Shown here piece by piece: positions 51,034 through 60,128 of a DNA stretch of 64,000 bases. A model generated the notes under the pieces. That model was given only the letters and a program-made list of their open reading frames with translations. It was not told the DNA's origin and ran no database searches. Within the stretch, counting starts at the first letter, position 1. Each line of letters starts with the position of its first letter. The DNA comes from Ardenticatenaceae bacterium (GTDB lineage Bacteria > Chloroflexota > Anaerolineae > Promineifilales > Promineifilaceae): NCBI GenBank assembly GCA_020634235.1, contig JACKCB010000002.1, positions 1,178,001 through 1,242,000 on the forward strand, written 5' to 3'. The position numbers and the translations under genes were made by a program.

Positions 51034-51822
51034 ATGCCCCGTGAAAAAACGTACCACACCGAAGCCATTGTGCTGCGCCGCTCCGATTTTGGCGAGGCAG
51101 ACCGCCTGCTGACGCTGTTTAGCCGTGAGCAAGGCAAAATTCGGGCCATTGCCAAGGGGGCGCGCAAACCCCAAAGCCGCAAAACAGGCCACGTGGAGCT
51201 GTTCATGCGCACCCGCTTCCTCATCGCCACCGGCCGGGACCTGGACATCATCACCCAGGCCGAACTGGTAGAACCCTACCAGGGGGTACGCAGCGACCTG
51301 GTGCGCACCACCTACGCCGCCTATGCCGTTGAACTGCTAGACCGCTTCACCGCCGAAGAAGACAAAAACCCCGGCCTGTATGACCTGCTGGCCAACACCC
51401 TGGCCCGGCTGGCCACCGCCGAAGACATGCTCCTGGTGGCCCGCTACTACGAGCTGCGCCTCCTGGCCCTCTCTGGTTACCAGCCGCAACTGTTCAACTG
51501 CGTCAATTGCAGCGCGGCCATTCAAGAGCAGGACCAGCATTTCAGCGCCGAACTGGGCGGGCTGCTCTGCCCCAACTGCCACGAGCGCGATCGCCGTGCC
51601 CGGCCGGTGTCCGCCGGTGCCGTCAAAGTCCTGCGCTACCTGCAAAGCCGCTCCTGGACCACCGTCCACACCCTGCGTCTGCGCCGGGCCATGCACACCG
51701 AGCTAGAAACCCTGCTGCACGACTACATCACCCACATCCTGGAGCGCCAGCTCAAATCCGTCGACTTCCTCCACCGCCTGCGCCGTGAAGCCCGTCTCTT
51801 CACCCCGCCCGACCAGGCATGA
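51034..51822 (+). CDS. recO: DNA repair protein RecO
   Basis: The 262-residue protein has the N-terminal OB fold of RecO (YHTEAIVLRRSDFGEADRLL, GKIRAIAKGARKPQSR), a helical middle and a zinc-finger region with CVNC and CPNC (about 155-195). RecO loads RecA with RecR in the RecFOR pathway and contacts SSB, whose gene is also in this window. No Shine-Dalgarno sequence is clear. It is followed by the glyQS promoter. Confidence 0.94.
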   Translation: MPREKTYHTEAIVLRRSDFGEADRLLTLFSREQGKIRAIAKGARKPQSRKTGHVELFMRTRFLIATGRDLDIITQAELVEPYQGVRSDLVRTTYAAYAVELLDRFTAEEDKNPGLYDLLANTLARLATAEDMLLVARYYELRLLALSGYQPQLFNCVNCSAAIQEQDQHFSAELGGLLCPNCHERDRRARPVSAGAVKVLRYLQSRSWTTVHTLRLRRAMHTELETLLHDYITHILERQLKSVDFLHRLRREARLFTPPDQA

Positions 51823-51889
51823 TGGCCCGCCCTGCCCACCAACCGCTAACGCCAGCCTCTGGCTCGCACCTGTAACCTCCCCCTCACCG

Positions 51890-51898
51890 TGCTATAAT
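51890..51898 (+). promoter_or_regulatory. Extended -10 promoter of glyQS
   Basis: TGCTATAAT fits the extended -10 form TGnTATAAT; no good -35 is present, as is common for this class. The leader would be about 23 nt. Confidence 0.6.
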
Positions 51899-51927
51899 CC
51901 CGCTACCATCACATTTCGAGGAACCAT

Positions 51928-54906
51928 ATGAAGCAATCGATGAATTACCAAGACATGATCTTGCGCCTGCTCGAATTTTGGAAAGAGCAGGGCTGCATCG
52001 TCTGGAACCCCTACAACATCCAGGTGGGCGCTGGCACCATGAACCCGGCCACCGCCCTGCGCGTGCTGGGGCCGGAGCCATGGAACGTCGTTTACGTCGA
52101 GCCTAGCATCCGGCCGGATGACGGCCGCTTTGGCGACAACCCCAACCGTATGCAGCAGTTCTACCAACTCCAGGTCATCCTGAAGCCCGATCCCGGCAAC
52201 CCCCAGGAGCTGTACGAGAAGAGCCTGGCAGCCGTGGGCATCAACCCCCGCGAGCACGATCTGCGCTACGTGGAGGACAACTGGGAAAGCCCCGCCCTGG
52301 GGGCCTGGGGCCTGGGCTGGGAAGTGTGGCTAGACGGACAGGAAATCACCCAGTTCACCTACTTCCAACAATCAGGCGGCATCAACCTGGACCCCGTCTC
52401 CGTGGAGATTACCTACGGGCTGGACCGCATTGCCCTGGCCCTGCAAGGCACCAACGCCGTCTGGGACATGGATTTTGGCGTGGGCATCCCCTACAGCGAC
52501 ATCCTGCTGCAAACGGAGATCGAGCACTGCCGCTACTACTTTGAAGTGGCCGACGTGCCCGCCCTGAAATTGGTCTACGACACCTATGAGCGCGAGGCGC
52601 TGCGCTGCCTGGAAGCCAACCTGGTGATCCCCGCCCACGACTACAACCTGAAATGCTCGCACCTGTTCAACGTGCTAGACACCCGCGGCGCGGTAGGCGT
52701 AACGGAGCGCGCCAACTACTTCCGCCGCATGCGCACCATTGCCCAACAGGTGTCGGAACTGTTTATTGCCCAGCGCGAGGCGATTGGTTTTCCCCTGCGG
52801 CAGCACGCCGCCTGGCAGATCCCCAGCACCATCCCGGCCGGGGAGACACCCCACTCCACCACCCTCCAATCCCCCACCACCTTCGTCCTGGAAATCGGCA
52901 GCGAAGAACTCCCGGCCGGGGACCTCAGCAGCGCCATGGAACAGTTGCAAACCACCATCCCCGCCCTGCTGGCCGACCTGCGCCTGGCCCACGGCCCGGT
53001 AGAAATCTACGGCACCCCGCGCCGGCTCGTCGCCATCGTCCACAACCTGGCCCCCCGCCAGCGCGACCTGGAAAGCGAAGTGAAAGGACCGCCCGCCGCC
53101 CGCGCCTTCGACGCCGCCGGTAACCCCACCAAAGCCGCCATCGGCTTCGCCCGCGGCAAAGGCATCGACGTCACCGACCTCAAAATCGTCACCGAAGGGG
53201 ACAAAGAATACGTCGCCGCCCGCATCTTCGAGGCCGGCCAACCGGCCGGGGAAGTCCTCACCGACGCCCTGCCCAGTCTCATCGCCGGCCTCAAATTCGA
53301 AAAAAGCATGCGCTGGAACCACACCAACATCGCCTACAGCCGCCCGCTGCGCTGGCTGGTGGCCCTGCTCGGCGACCAGGTCATCCCCTTCACCTACGCC
53401 GGCCTCCGCGCTGGCCGGGTAAGCCGCGGCCTGCGCCCCTACAACGCCCCCCCCATCCCCATCGACCACGCCGACCACTACGTCAAGCTCATGGCCGCCA
53501 ACGGCATCGTCATCGACCCGGCCAAACGCCAGGCCATCATCAGCGCCAACTCGCGCCAACTGGCCGCCGCACAAAATGGCATCATCCCCGACGACGCCGG
53601 CCTGCTGGCCGAAGTAACCAACCTGGTCGAGCGCCCCACACCCCTGCTGGGCCATTTTGAAGCCCGCTACCTGCGCCTGCCAGCCGAAGTGCTGGTGGCC
53701 GTCATGCGCAAGCACCAGCGCTACTTCCCCGTCTACGACGTCCAGGGCCAACTGCTGCCCTACTTCGTCGCCGTGCGCAACGGCGACAGCGAACACCTGG
53801 ACATCGTCACCGATGGCAATGAGCACGTCATTCGCGCCCGCTTTGCCGACGCCGAATTCTTCTACAACAACGACATCAAGCGCCCGCTGGCCGAGTTCCG
53901 CGCCGACCTCAGCAAACTAACCTTCCAGACCAAACTCGGCTCCATGCTGGACAAAACCCAGCGGCTGGAGCAGCTAGCCCCGGCTATCGCCGCCATGTTA
54001 GACCTCTCCGCCGCAGACCGGGCCACCACCGCCCGCGCTGCCGCCCTGGCCAAGGCCGACCTGGCCAGTAACATGGTGGTGGAAATGACCTCGCTGCAAG
54101 GGATGATGGGCGGCCACTACGCCACCCTGGCCGGCGAACCGGCCGGGGTCGTCACCGCCATCGCCGAACAGTACAACTCCGTTAGCCACACCCGGCCGGG
54201 ACTGGCCCTGGCCCTGGCCGACCGCCTCGACAGCCTGATGGGGCTGTTCGCCGCCGGCCTGGCTCCCAAAGGCTCCAACGACCCCTTCGCCCTACGCCGC
54301 GCCGCCATCCAAATCGTGGAGAACCTCATCGGCAACCGCCAGCCCTTCGATCTGCGCCAGGCATTAGCCCAGGCCGCCCCACTCCTGCCCCTGCCCGCCA
54401 CACCGGCAACCCAGGCCCAGGTGCTGGAATTCATCACCGGCCGGCTAGAAGTGCTGCTGCGCGACAAAGGCTACCCCGCCTCCGTGGTCAAAGCGGTGCT
54501 GGCCGAGCAGGCCCACAACCCCTACGCCGCCAGTGAAACAGCCGCCGCGCTGCACACCGCCACCCAACTGCCCCACTGGAGCAGCCTGCTAGACGCCTAC
54601 GCCCGCTGCGTGCGCATCACCCGCACCCAGGCCAGCCGCTTCGCGCTGCACCCGGCGCAGTTTGCCCTGCCGGCCGAACAGGCCCTCCTGGCCACCTACC
54701 AGGCCGTGGCCCAAAGCCAGGATGGCCAGTTTGCAACCTTCCTGGCCGGCCTGCAAACGCTCACCCCAACCATAAGCCGCTTCTTCGACGACATCCTGGT
54801 CATGGATGAAGACGCCGCCGTGCGCGAAAACCGGCTGGCCCTGCTGCAGCACATCGCCGCCCTGGCCAGCGGCATCGCCGACCTGAGCCACCTGGAAGGT
54901 TTCTAA
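51928..54906 (+). CDS. glyQS: Glycyl-tRNA synthetase, fused alpha and beta chains
   Basis: This single 992-residue protein combines the two subunits that are separate in most bacteria. The alpha catalytic part (1-300) has FWKEQGCIVWNPYNIQVGAG, VLGPEPWNVVYVEPSIRPDD and the RMQQFYQLQVILKP region of class II enzymes. A short Pro/Thr linker (about 300-318) leads to the beta part (318-992) with FVLEIGSEELPAGDLSSAME, an HD-like region, and the C-terminal anticodon-binding/DALR-like domain (RENRLALLQHIAALASGIAD). GAGGAA lies 6 nt before the ATG. Fusion guarantees one-to-one expression. Confidence 0.96.
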   Translation: MKQSMNYQDMILRLLEFWKEQGCIVWNPYNIQVGAGTMNPATALRVLGPEPWNVVYVEPSIRPDDGRFGDNPNRMQQFYQLQVILKPDPGNPQELYEKSLAAVGINPREHDLRYVEDNWESPALGAWGLGWEVWLDGQEITQFTYFQQSGGINLDPVSVEITYGLDRIALALQGTNAVWDMDFGVGIPYSDILLQTEIEHCRYYFEVADVPALKLVYDTYEREALRCLEANLVIPAHDYNLKCSHLFNVLDTRGAVGVTERANYFRRMRTIAQQVSELFIAQREAIGFPLRQHAAWQIPSTIPAGETPHSTTLQSPTTFVLEIGSEELPAGDLSSAMEQLQTTIPALLADLRLAHGPVEIYGTPRRLVAIVHNLAPRQRDLESEVKGPPAARAFDAAGNPTKAAIGFARGKGIDVTDLKIVTEGDKEYVAARIFEAGQPAGEVLTDALPSLIAGLKFEKSMRWNHTNIAYSRPLRWLVALLGDQVIPFTYAGLRAGRVSRGLRPYNAPPIPIDHADHYVKLMAANGIVIDPAKRQAIISANSRQLAAAQNGIIPDDAGLLAEVTNLVERPTPLLGHFEARYLRLPAEVLVAVMRKHQRYFPVYDVQGQLLPYFVAVRNGDSEHLDIVTDGNEHVIRARFADAEFFYNNDIKRPLAEFRADLSKLTFQTKLGSMLDKTQRLEQLAPAIAAMLDLSAADRATTARAAALAKADLASNMVVEMTSLQGMMGGHYATLAGEPAGVVTAIAEQYNSVSHTRPGLALALADRLDSLMGLFAAGLAPKGSNDPFALRRAAIQIVENLIGNRQPFDLRQALAQAAPLLPLPATPATQAQVLEFITGRLEVLLRDKGYPASVVKAVLAEQAHNPYAASETAAALHTATQLPHWSSLLDAYARCVRITRTQASRFALHPAQFALPAEQALLATYQAVAQSQDGQFATFLAGLQTLTPTISRFFDDILVMDEDAAVRENRLALLQHIAALASGIADLSHLEGF

Positions 54907-54973
54907 CCCCCCCGGCCGGGGCGTCACCACCGCGCCCCGGCCACCATCCCCCCATCTTCGCCATTCCTCGCTA

Positions 54974-55002
54974 TTGATAACCAGGCCACCTCAGCATATA
55001 AT
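54974..55002 (+). promoter_or_regulatory. Near-consensus sigma-70 promoter of the feo operon
   Basis: TTGATA (54974-54979) and a perfect TATAAT (54997-55002) are exactly 17 bp apart. Confidence 0.85.
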
Positions 55003-55016
55003 TAAGGTAAACCTTA
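55003..55016. promoter_or_regulatory. DtxR/MntR-type operator overlapping the transcription start
   Basis: TAAGGTAAACCTTA is a dyad with perfect 6-bp arms (TAAGGT/ACCTTA) around AA, of the AGGT...ACCT type bound by metal-dependent DtxR-family repressors. It begins at the base after the -10 box, so binding would block transcription. Autoregulation by the first gene of the operon is the simplest reading. Confidence 0.75.
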
Positions 55017-55037
55017 TAAATCTCCATGAGGGTGACC

Positions 55038-55964
55038 ATGCGAACGCATGCCAGTACACAAGAAAGCACCGAAATGTACCTCAAGACCATGGCCGAGCTG
55101 GGCGGTAAAGACACGCCTGTCCCCATCGCCCAACTCGCCGAGCGCCTTGAAGTATCCCCCGTATCGGCCAACGAGATGGTCAAACGGCTGGAAACCCAGT
55201 CCCTGGTCCAGCATGAACGCTACAAAGGGGTAATGCTAACCCCGGCCGGGGCGCAAATCGCCGCCAGCATCATCCGCCGCCAGCGATTGTGGGCCAGCTT
55301 CCTCGTCGACCAGCTACAACTCAACTGGGCCGGCGCCTACGAAATGTCCTGCCGCCTGGAACACGCCACCTCCACCGTCGTCACCGAGGCCCTGGCCGCC
55401 TACCTGGGCTACCCCACCCACTGCCCTCACGGCAACCCCATCCCCGCCGTTGATGGCAGTTTCGAACCGCTGCACGGCCTCCCCCTCAGCGAACTGGCCG
55501 TCGGCCAGATGGCCCTGATCAAAACCATTTTGCCCACCACCACCGAGGTTTTTGCCCACCTGCAATCCCGCCACCTGCTGCCGGGAACCACGCTCAAACT
55601 GCTGGCCGTTGACCCCCTGGAAGGGCCACTAACACTGCAAGTAGATGGCCAGGAAGCCACCGTGGGGCGCAACGTAGCCGCGCTCATCCTGGTTGAGCCG
55701 GTGGACCCCGCCCAGGCCGCCACCCAGCCGCAGGCCCTCAGCCTGGATCAGCTGCCCCCCGGCCGGGAAGGACGCATCACCCAGGTTGGCGGCAGCCACG
55801 CCCTGCGCCGGCGCTACATGGAAATGGGCCTGGTCCGCGGCGAAACCATCCGTACCGAACGCATCGCCCCCCTCGGCGACCCCATCGAATTCACGGTCAA
55901 AGGTTACCACCTCTCCCTGCGCCGCACCGATGCCCGGCACGTGCGCGTCTTGTTGGAGTCCTGA
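55038..55964 (+). CDS. DtxR-family metal-dependent repressor fused to FeoA-like domains
   Basis: The 308-residue protein starts at ATG 55038, preceded by GAGGGTG; ATG 55026 in frame is an alternative. It has a DtxR winged helix (about 5-65: STEMYLKTMAELG, VSANEMVKRLETQSLVQH), the dimerisation helices (about 70-130, with metal-type residues in SCRLEHATS and THCPHGNPI), then two SH3-like modules: one degenerate (about 145-220) and one classical FeoA (about 232-305: LPPGREGRITQVGG, RRYMEMGLVRGETI). It is expected to sense Fe(II) and repress its own operon. No separate feoA exists upstream of feoB, so the FeoA module may also serve transport. Confidence 0.88.
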   Translation: MRTHASTQESTEMYLKTMAELGGKDTPVPIAQLAERLEVSPVSANEMVKRLETQSLVQHERYKGVMLTPAGAQIAASIIRRQRLWASFLVDQLQLNWAGAYEMSCRLEHATSTVVTEALAAYLGYPTHCPHGNPIPAVDGSFEPLHGLPLSELAVGQMALIKTILPTTTEVFAHLQSRHLLPGTTLKLLAVDPLEGPLTLQVDGQEATVGRNVAALILVEPVDPAQAATQPQALSLDQLPPGREGRITQVGGSHALRRRYMEMGLVRGETIRTERIAPLGDPIEFTVKGYHLSLRRTDARHVRVLLES

Positions 55965-55966
55965 CC

Positions 55967-58198
55967 ATGGCCCAGGTCGCCATCCCCACCCACCAGGTTC
56001 ACGTCGCCGACCACACCCTCACCCTGGCCGTGGCCGGCAACCCCAACGCCGGCAAAACCAGCCTCTTCAACGCCCTCACCGGCCTCACCCAGGGGGTCAG
56101 CAATTTCCCCGGCACCACCGTCGCCCGCCGCGAAGGAAGCTGCCTGCACAACGGCCAGCGCCTGCACGTCATCGACCTCCCCGGCACCTACAGCCTCACA
56201 GCCGCCTCCCCCGACGAAGTCATTGCCCGCGACGCCATCACCGGCGGTGAACCAGATGTCATCATCAACGTCGTTGATGCCAGCAACCTGGAACGCAATT
56301 TATACCTGACCGTGCAGCTCATCGAGACTGGCGTGCCTCTGGTCATCGCCCTGAACCTGGTCGAACAGGCCCGCAGTCAGGGGATCGCCATCGATGTGCC
56401 CCGTCTGCAGCAGATGCTGGGCAATCACCCCATCGTGGAGATTAATGCCCGCAGTGGCCGCGGCCTGCCCCACCTGCTCAACACTGTCATGGCCACCGCC
56501 GCCCCCAACCCCACCCCCGCCACACCACAGCCACCACTGGTCGACTACGGCCCGGAGTTGGAGGCCGCCCTGGGCCAGGTACAGGCCGCCCTCCCGGCCG
56601 GGCCTACACCCAATACCCGCTGGCTGGCGCTGCGCCTGCTAGAGCAAGATGCCGATTGGGGGGCGCGAGTACAGACCCGGCCGGGGGGCACCGCCGCCGT
56701 CGCCCTGGCCGCCGCCCACGCCCAGGAAATCGCTGCCCTATACGGCGACGACATCGACATCCTCACCGCCGACACCCGCTACGAGCTAATTGGCAGCATC
56801 GTCCGGCAAGTGATCAGCCGCAGCAGCCAACGGCAGGTAAGCCTTACCGAACGCATCGACGCCATCGTGACCCACCGCCTCCTGGGCTTACCGCTCTTTG
56901 CCCTGGTCATGTACGTCGTCTTCAAACTCATCATCGACGTGTCGGCCCCCTTCCTGGATTGGGTGGATGCGGTCATCGGCGGCCCCCTGACACAGTGGAC
57001 CATCAGCCTGCTAACCCTGCTGCAGGCCCCGGCCTGGCTGCAATCGCTGGCCGTCGAGGGCATCATCGCCGGCGTCGGCGGCGTCCTGGTTTTTGTCCCA
57101 GGCCTGTTGGTACTCTATTTCTCACTGGCTGTGCTGGAGGATTCAGGCTATCTGGCGCGGGCCGCCTTTGTCATGGACCGGCTGATGCAGGTGGTGGGCC
57201 TGCACGGCAAATCGGTCATCCCCCTTGTGCTGGGCTTTGGCTGCGCAGTGCCCGCCATCTACGCCACCCGCACCATCGCCAGCCGCCGCGACCGGCTGCT
57301 AACCGGGCTGCTGGTGCCATTGATGTCCTGTTCCGCCCGCCTGCCGGTCTACGTGGTCTTTGGCCTGGCCTTCTTTGGCCGCTACGCCAGCACCGTCATC
57401 TGGCTCCTCTATTTACTGGGCATTGCCGTGGCCATCGCGGCCGGGCTGTTTTTCTCGCGCACCCTACTCAAGCCAGAGAGCGAATCAGCCTTTGTGCTAG
57501 AACTGCCACCTTACCGCCTGCCCTCACTGCGCAGCCTGTGGATTCACATGTGGAGCAACACCAGGGAGTTCGTCCGCAACGCTGGCACGGTCATCCTGGC
57601 TATGTCGGTCTTGTTGTGGCTGCTGCTTCATCTGCCCTGGGGCGTCACCAATCCGCAGGATTCAGCCTTTGGCCAGGTTAGCGAAGCCATCGCCCCCATT
57701 TTTGCCCCCCTTGGGTTTGGCAGTTGGCAGGCATCCGGGGCACTGGTGACCGGCATTGTGGCCAAAGAAGTGGTCATCAGCACCCTCTCACAGGTGTACG
57801 CCAGCAGCGGCACGCCTCCGGCAGACAGCACGGCCACAGCCCCCCCGCCCCCCTCGTTGGCCAGCAACCTGCGCCTGATTACGGTGGGCTTCCTGGAGGC
57901 AACCCGCGACGCAGGCCGGCGGTTGGTAGCCCTTCTGCCGGGGGTCGCGCTGCCAGCGGCCGACCCGACCGACAATCCGCGGCTTGGCCTGGCTCTGCAG
58001 CAGGCGTTCAGCCCTCTGTCGGCCTTTTCGTTCCTGGTCTTTGTGCTGCTGTATGTGCCGTGCATTTCCACCATTGCGGCCATTCGCCAGGAGTTTGGCG
58101 CGCGCTGGGCGGGCATCTCGGCCGGTTACCAGACGCTGGCCGCCTGGCTGGCCGCCTTTCTCGTTTACCAGATTGGCCTGCTGCTGGGCCTGGGTTAG
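55967..58198 (+). CDS. feoB: Ferrous iron transporter FeoB
   Basis: The 743-residue protein has a cytoplasmic G domain (1-170) and a polytopic membrane domain (about 300-743) with Gate-type repeats. G1 is GNPNAGKT (24-31), G2 in FPGTTVARREG, G3 DLPG (70-73). G4 reads NLVE (130-133) where FeoB normally has NxxD, so guanine selectivity may be altered. Membrane motifs include FGCAVPAIYATRTIASRRDR and LVPLMSCSARLPVYVV, with the conserved Cys of FeoB. The start lies 2 bp after the regulator's stop, so translation is coupled. It imports Fe(II). Confidence 0.95.
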   Translation: MAQVAIPTHQVHVADHTLTLAVAGNPNAGKTSLFNALTGLTQGVSNFPGTTVARREGSCLHNGQRLHVIDLPGTYSLTAASPDEVIARDAITGGEPDVIINVVDASNLERNLYLTVQLIETGVPLVIALNLVEQARSQGIAIDVPRLQQMLGNHPIVEINARSGRGLPHLLNTVMATAAPNPTPATPQPPLVDYGPELEAALGQVQAALPAGPTPNTRWLALRLLEQDADWGARVQTRPGGTAAVALAAAHAQEIAALYGDDIDILTADTRYELIGSIVRQVISRSSQRQVSLTERIDAIVTHRLLGLPLFALVMYVVFKLIIDVSAPFLDWVDAVIGGPLTQWTISLLTLLQAPAWLQSLAVEGIIAGVGGVLVFVPGLLVLYFSLAVLEDSGYLARAAFVMDRLMQVVGLHGKSVIPLVLGFGCAVPAIYATRTIASRRDRLLTGLLVPLMSCSARLPVYVVFGLAFFGRYASTVIWLLYLLGIAVAIAAGLFFSRTLLKPESESAFVLELPPYRLPSLRSLWIHMWSNTREFVRNAGTVILAMSVLLWLLLHLPWGVTNPQDSAFGQVSEAIAPIFAPLGFGSWQASGALVTGIVAKEVVISTLSQVYASSGTPPADSTATAPPPPSLASNLRLITVGFLEATRDAGRRLVALLPGVALPAADPTDNPRLGLALQQAFSPLSAFSFLVFVLLYVPCISTIAAIRQEFGARWAGISAGYQTLAAWLAAFLVYQIGLLLGLG

Positions 58199-58208
58199 GC
58201 AACGGATC

Positions 58209-58457
58209 ATGCTGCGAACATTGATTGACCTTCTGGAACAGCAGCGCGGTGGGCTTGGCCTGGCGGAGATCAGCCGCCAACTGCAAACAGAACCAGGCGT
58301 GGTGCAGGGGATGCTGTCCCTGTTGGTACGGCAGGGGCGGGTGGTGGAGATTGGGCCAGACGATCAGGTATGCACGACTTGCCCACTGACCGGCCGGTGC
58401 AACCTGCTCACCGGCCAGAATGTGCGCTATGTGCTGCGACAGCGCCGCCTATCATAG
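58209..58457 (+). CDS. feoC: FeoC-like winged-helix protein with cysteine cluster
   Basis: The 82-residue protein has a small winged helix (3-48: RTLIDLLEQQRGGLGLAEIS, VVQGMLSLLVRQGRVV) followed by C55-x2-C58-x5-C64 (CTTCPLTGRC), as in FeoC proteins that bind a [4Fe-4S] cluster and protect or tune FeoB. It begins 10 bp after the feoB stop. It is the last gene of the operon. No terminator was identified after it. Confidence 0.88.
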   Translation: MLRTLIDLLEQQRGGLGLAEISRQLQTEPGVVQGMLSLLVRQGRVVEIGPDDQVCTTCPLTGRCNLLTGQNVRYVLRQRRLS

Positions 58458-58704
58458 CCCCGGCTGGCGGATTACTGCCCCGGCCGGTCAACTTACCGGC
58501 GAAACCCTGATCGGCCACGATGCCTTTGCCCTCATTTTATGCTAACATTCCCATACGCTTGCTCGTGGAGGTGCTGCCTGGCCAACAACCGGCGTGCCCC
58601 AGGGCGATTCTCCAGCCAGCCAACATCGCCCGCTGGAATCTCAGCGATGCCGGTGGCCAATGCCCCTGATGGCTATGCCCGGCGACCGCTGATGGAGGGA
58701 AACA

Positions 58705-59934
58705 ATGACACGCACACTCGTTTCTAGACTGCTGCTGCTCAGCCTGCTCATCCTGTTGGTGGCCGGCTGCAACCGGGCCGAAGAGCCAACGCCGGCCCCC
58801 ACCTTTGGCCCGCCAACAGCCACCGCGACCACAACCCCGCCCCCCCTGCCGCCGCCCACCAACACGCCAGAACCGCTCCCCACCAATACGCCGGCCCCAG
58901 TAGCCACCCCGCTGCCAGTGGCCAGCGACACCCCCACCGCCACGCCTGTGCCATCGGTCACAGTGCGGGTGTGGGACGATGCGGGCAACCCCATTGCTGG
59001 CGCGACGGTCAATTTGAGCAACGCCGCCACCGGCTTTGCGGGCAGCTTTGCCACCACGGAGGAGGGCCGGGCAATTTTCCTGGGGGTAGACTTATCTACC
59101 AACACCTATCTGGTAGAGGTGTCGGCGCCTGGCTACCAGACGGCGGCAACGGACATTACCATCACCCAGCCAACCACGGAAATCAACATCACGCTGGAAT
59201 TTGGGGTCACCGGCCGGGTAACCATCCGCACCAATCTGCGCAGCGGCCCCGGCACCGATTTCGACATCCTGACCGAGATACCCGAAGGGGAGACGGTGGT
59301 CATCATCGGGGTGGATAACACGGGTGAATGGCTGCAAGTGGTCGCCCCGGCCGGGGAGCAGGGTTGGGTCTTTGCCGAACTGCTAGAAGTGCAGGGCGAC
59401 CTGAGCACCATCGGCGGTGGCACCATCCCCCCCAGTTCCACCCCAGGGGCCATCGTTACCGTCACCGTGCCGGCCGTAACCGCCACACCCGACCCCAATG
59501 CGACGCCCACCGCCACGCCCGAACCGGTGACTGCCTTACCTACCCGGCCGGCGCCCATCCCCTTCGACGCCACCGCCATGCGGGCCAAGATGGATGACCT
59601 GGAGTTTGTGCTGGTACAGACCGGCGGCCTGCTAGACCGGCTGGCCCTGGCCGGCAACGGCAACTGCCAGGAATACCTGGGCTATTATGCCCAGATAGCG
59701 GCCATGCCCACCTACAGCGAAGTGCCGGAGACCTGGCAAGGCGTGTACAACGAATTCCAAAACGTGATTCAGAACGCCCTGTCCACTAACGAACCAACCG
59801 CCCTCTTCTGCATTGACGGCGCCATTGGCCAGCTAAGCCAGTTCAACTACAACCTGGCCCGCAACGGCATCAACGACAGCATTAGCCTGCTGTTCGCCGT
59901 CATGGCCGCGGCCGACGATTTGCTAGGGCAGTAA
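58705..59934 (+). CDS. Lipoprotein with carboxypeptidase-regulatory-like and SH3b domains
   Basis: The 409-residue protein has a lipoprotein signal (LVSRLLLLSLLILLVAGC, lipidated C22), a Pro/Thr-rich spacer to about residue 82 (many TPxP and NTP repeats), a CarboxypepD_reg-like beta domain (about 85-165: VTVRVWDDAGNPIAGATVNL), a bacterial SH3 domain (about 170-232: TIRTNLRSGPGTDFDILTEI, GEWLQVVAPAGEQGWV), another Thr/Pro spacer and a helical C-terminal region (about 285-409) with a Cys pair. SH3b modules usually bind cell-wall peptides. GGAGGG precedes the ATG. LspA, which would cut its signal, is encoded at 62320. Confidence 0.82.
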   Translation: MTRTLVSRLLLLSLLILLVAGCNRAEEPTPAPTFGPPTATATTTPPPLPPPTNTPEPLPTNTPAPVATPLPVASDTPTATPVPSVTVRVWDDAGNPIAGATVNLSNAATGFAGSFATTEEGRAIFLGVDLSTNTYLVEVSAPGYQTAATDITITQPTTEINITLEFGVTGRVTIRTNLRSGPGTDFDILTEIPEGETVVIIGVDNTGEWLQVVAPAGEQGWVFAELLEVQGDLSTIGGGTIPPSSTPGAIVTVTVPAVTATPDPNATPTATPEPVTALPTRPAPIPFDATAMRAKMDDLEFVLVQTGGLLDRLALAGNGNCQEYLGYYAQIAAMPTYSEVPETWQGVYNEFQNVIQNALSTNEPTALFCIDGAIGQLSQFNYNLARNGINDSISLLFAVMAAADDLLGQ

Positions 59935-60041
59935 CGGCCCATCCTGGCCCGGCGATACAGGCTCAATCCCGCTCAGGAGCAGGATCTCCCTGGCTGGCTG
60001 CCGGGGCCGCAGCAATTCCAATTATGGCCGTCTGGCGCTGA

Positions 60042-60073
60042 CCCGCGCGAGGGCGCTTCGCGCCCCGCGCGGG
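60042..60073 (-). repeat. Palindromic unit B, second copy
   Basis: Exact reverse complement of 49128-49159. Confidence 0.9.
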
Positions 60074-60094
60074 AAAACTTAATGGGGTTTGATT

Positions 60095-60128
60095 GGCGTC
60101 GCCAGGCGCGAAGCGCCGAGGCGACGCC
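60095..60128 (-). repeat. Palindromic unit A, second copy
   Basis: Exact reverse complement of 49080-49113. Confidence 0.9.

Noticed and set aside
58520..58669. 49-codon plus-strand frame between feoC and the SH3b lipoprotein
   Set aside because: No ribosome site, no helical or signal features, and poor start context; not enough support to call a gene.
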